Shown piece after piece: positions 19,800-21,780 of a stretch of 21,780 bases of DNA. This DNA is from Phallusia fumigata (Eukaryota > Chordata > Ascidiacea > Phlebobranchia > Ascidiidae). The number at the start of each line of letters is the position of its first letter. The first letter of the stretch is position 1. A program made the translations under genes and the position numbers. Under the pieces are notes generated by a model. That model saw only the letters and a list, made by a program, of their open reading frames with translations. It did no database searches and had not been told where the DNA came from. The stretch is from NCBI GenBank assembly GCA_008931825.1, contig QXVZ01007403.1, positions 1 to 21,780 of the forward strand, given 5' to 3'.

Positions 19800-19990
19800 G
19801 ATGTCGCCATAGTTTTAGAAATCTGGAAAAAGGGATTGGAAGAATTGAAAACAATCTTCCAAAATGACCAAACTCGAAATATAAAACTTTGCATTTGTAA
19901 AGAGGGCCCAACATTGCGGAATATTATCCCCCCAGAGGTTCGGGACGCAAAATCAACAAGGCAATTCATTACCAACGCCACCGCTTTCAT
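19800..19990 (+). mobile_element. Probable LINE ORF2 C-terminal remnant
   Basis: A plus-strand frame contains NDQTRN, then EGPTLRNIIPPEVRDAK and STRQF, followed by a stop after NATAFICTNAI. The pattern resembles the end of many non-LTR reverse transcriptases (TRN...GPTLWNSLPPEVRxAxSLxxFK). The key W is replaced by R. No reverse-transcriptase core is present, so this is a 5'-truncated, decayed copy. The 134-codon minus-strand frame over the same bases (19739-20143) is then a shadow. Confidence 0.45.
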
Positions 19991-20534
19991 ATGCACGAAT
20001 GCTATCTGAACACCAAACCTCACGCGATCTTTGCGTCCTGTCATATACAGGCGCACGTAAATCAAGTTGATTTCTGGCATGCTATCACGCCACACAAATT
20101 CACCTAATTCCTTCCTCACAAATAACTCACGGCGCACTGTCACTGAACCCTCGCCAGCCGCCGCGTTTTTGCTGCACGTTTTGCTTTGTTTTCTTTAACA
20201 ATGACACCGACCTGGGTAGCGCCGTGATGACACAAATTTCATTGTTATTTGCCATTTTTTTACCAGTTTTAAATGGGAATTACACATATATGGGGGCACC
20301 TGTTTCGGCTAGTCAAAATACAGCTAGGAACATACTTCCGGTCGTCACATAGGCACCAAATTACATAAAATATGAGGTGGAATTTACGTCACCATACAGC
20401 TATTGAAAGAACTTGTCGCTGAAAAACACGAAAAAAACTATTTTATTTCGTACCAACACAAAACTAAACTACTATACTATCGAGACCAAATAGCGTTTTC
20501 AATAGCCAAAGACACTCAGTGGCACAGGCAAGGC

Positions 20535-20620
20535 TGGAATTACGGTACGGTACGCAGTAAAAATCAGCAAAAGGTAGGGTACGCTCTTCGTAATGCGGTA
20601 CGTCGTACGCTCAACTCAAA
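20535..20620. repeat. GTACG-rich patch
   Basis: The word gtacg occurs about five times within ~70 bp (ttacggtacggtacgcagt, gggtacgctc, gcggtacgtcgtacgctc), some in inverted register. It lies within a 97-codon plus-strand frame (20403-20696) without recognisable motifs. This looks like the arm of a short repeat element rather than a gene. Confidence 0.4.
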
Positions 20621-20699
20621 ACGTATTGTACTGCAATCCTTGGGAACAGGTATCTACGCGAAAAGTAACAAAAACTTTACCAGAGTTGTTTTTTAAACG

Positions 20700-21780
20700 G
20701 CAAGTCACTAAATGTATAAATAAAAGGTCACGAATGCTGTGGTCCCTTTGCGTATAAGGACAAATGTAGCCACAAGAAGTTTAGTTCTATTGTTTTAAAA
20801 TCTTTAACAATATTGCATATTGCTTAGTTGTTGCTCAATGTATGCCGACCAAGAACAATTTGGTGCAGCGTTAATCCATTTATTCTTGTAACAAAATCAA
20901 TTTTTTATAATTGACTCCCTTGTTCTAACATGTTTTTTATCCGGCTAAGAAGTTTTTATCTATGCACGGCTGCCATTAAATATAGCCTACTTCTTCATCA
21001 AATGTGTTCGGTCTCATAAAACGCGATTGGTTATGCACCCCTGCTAGGCTCTAGCTAGGCATCAATTTAAAACAATAATACGACCCCATCTGTTCAAGAT
21101 TACTTCGCTCGACACCACTGTATTGGGGCACTGAAGTCTTTTAAGGGCTTCATATAAAGGGCCCTGCATAACGCTCTATAATTACGGTGTAGCTGCAGCG
21201 CGTTCGACCCTGATGCACCAATTGTGCCCTTAACATTTTCCCCCCTTGATAACGTTTTAACGTTGCGCAGCTATTTCCGGCCTGGTGATTGATTTGGTGC
21301 TATGGCATTCAATATCGTTGGATTATTAACGGTTGTTGAATGTCTTAAAATGACTGATGTCGACCTTAAACATTCAGCCATCATGTTGTTATTGCTATCG
21401 GAATTAAAGCCTAACTTGTGTAATGCACGCTTTTAGCAACCACATTTACGCCATCAATTAACAGTATTTTTGTCCTTTTTGTACAATACACAATAAGCAA
21501 TAAACAGGCAATGGCCTTTATATTTAAATGAATACTATGACGTCAAGTGAATATGAAATGTTGCCTTATTTTGAGCAAATAACCATGCACGACACGAATA
21601 TGCACGCCGTTGTGGCGCAATAATCACCCTATTATTGGACTGATGGACGAGGAAATTATAGACATGCGCCAGACAAACAGACCTCTGGTGTAACGAATAC
21701 TAATCAATTTTGGCATTTCCTTTCGTCTGCTACTGTAGCAGTTTTTATAATCTAGGATGAGGGAGGGGCGACCCAATGGA
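20700..21780. other. Intergenic, nothing recognised
   Basis: AT-rich with GC-richer islands near 21040 and 21170-21290. There is a small direct repeat, gctaggc-tcta-gctaggc (~21044-21061). A B-box-like gcgttcgaccct near 21200 lacks any tRNA fold. No gene or exon supported. Confidence 0.5.

Noticed and set aside
19739-20143. 134-codon minus-strand frame downstream of the NLR
   Set aside because: No recognisable motif, and the plus strand over the same bases carries a LINE-like C-terminal signature, so it is probably a shadow.
21195-21235. tRNA-like B box (gcgttcgaccct)
   Set aside because: No T-arm stem, anticodon arm or A box around it; a chance match.

Overview
The window looks like AT-rich nuclear DNA from an invertebrate animal. 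Every convincing gene is split by short to medium GT-AG introns whose phases match exactly. The NLR immune gene, the DUF4806/transposase pair and the TE fossils fit a marine invertebrate deuterostome. A tunicate such as Ciona is my best guess, but that is inference; no sequence here identifies the species.

Left part (1-8800): a tandem array of a two-exon gene for a type II membrane protein with an SGNH/PC-esterase fold (relatives: CASD1/Cas1p O-acetyltransferases, NXPE/PCED1 and plant TBL proteins). Bases 1-12 are the last codons of copy A. Copy B (3291-4895) is complete at 392 aa. Copy C (8342-8682) keeps only exon 1 and the start of its intron, and stops at an ambiguous base at 8800. About 2.4 kb ending in the intron is shared by copies B and C (1354-3748 and 6346-8799), with at least three block indels of about 190-220 bp. 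A decayed Ty3/gypsy pol fossil lies between them on the minus strand (5330-5956).

Middle part (8801-11550), minus strand: a transposon-like unit. It has a five-exon, 322-aa DUF4806-type protein (9195-10856) that assembles with every splice phase matching. Upstream of it lie a C-terminal fragment of an EnSpm/CACTA (tnp2)-like transposase (10962-11285) and what appears to be the shared promoter, 5' UTR exon and first coding exon (11267-11550). The central part of the transposase is missing, so this looks like an internally deleted element.

11550-14370 has no gene I can support. It holds a hAT-like terminal sequence, a tRNA-like/SINE-like patch and a pair of diverged repeats.

Right part (14689-19664), plus strand: a complete seven-exon NLR-type gene (694 aa) with a NACHT ATPase, the NLR helical/winged-helix region and a short leucine-rich repeat tail. 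Its N-terminal ~130 residues match no death-fold domain I can recognise. It is followed by a polyA signal, a probable LINE C-terminal remnant (~19800-19990) and about 1.7 kb with only a short GTACG-rich repeat and no supported gene.
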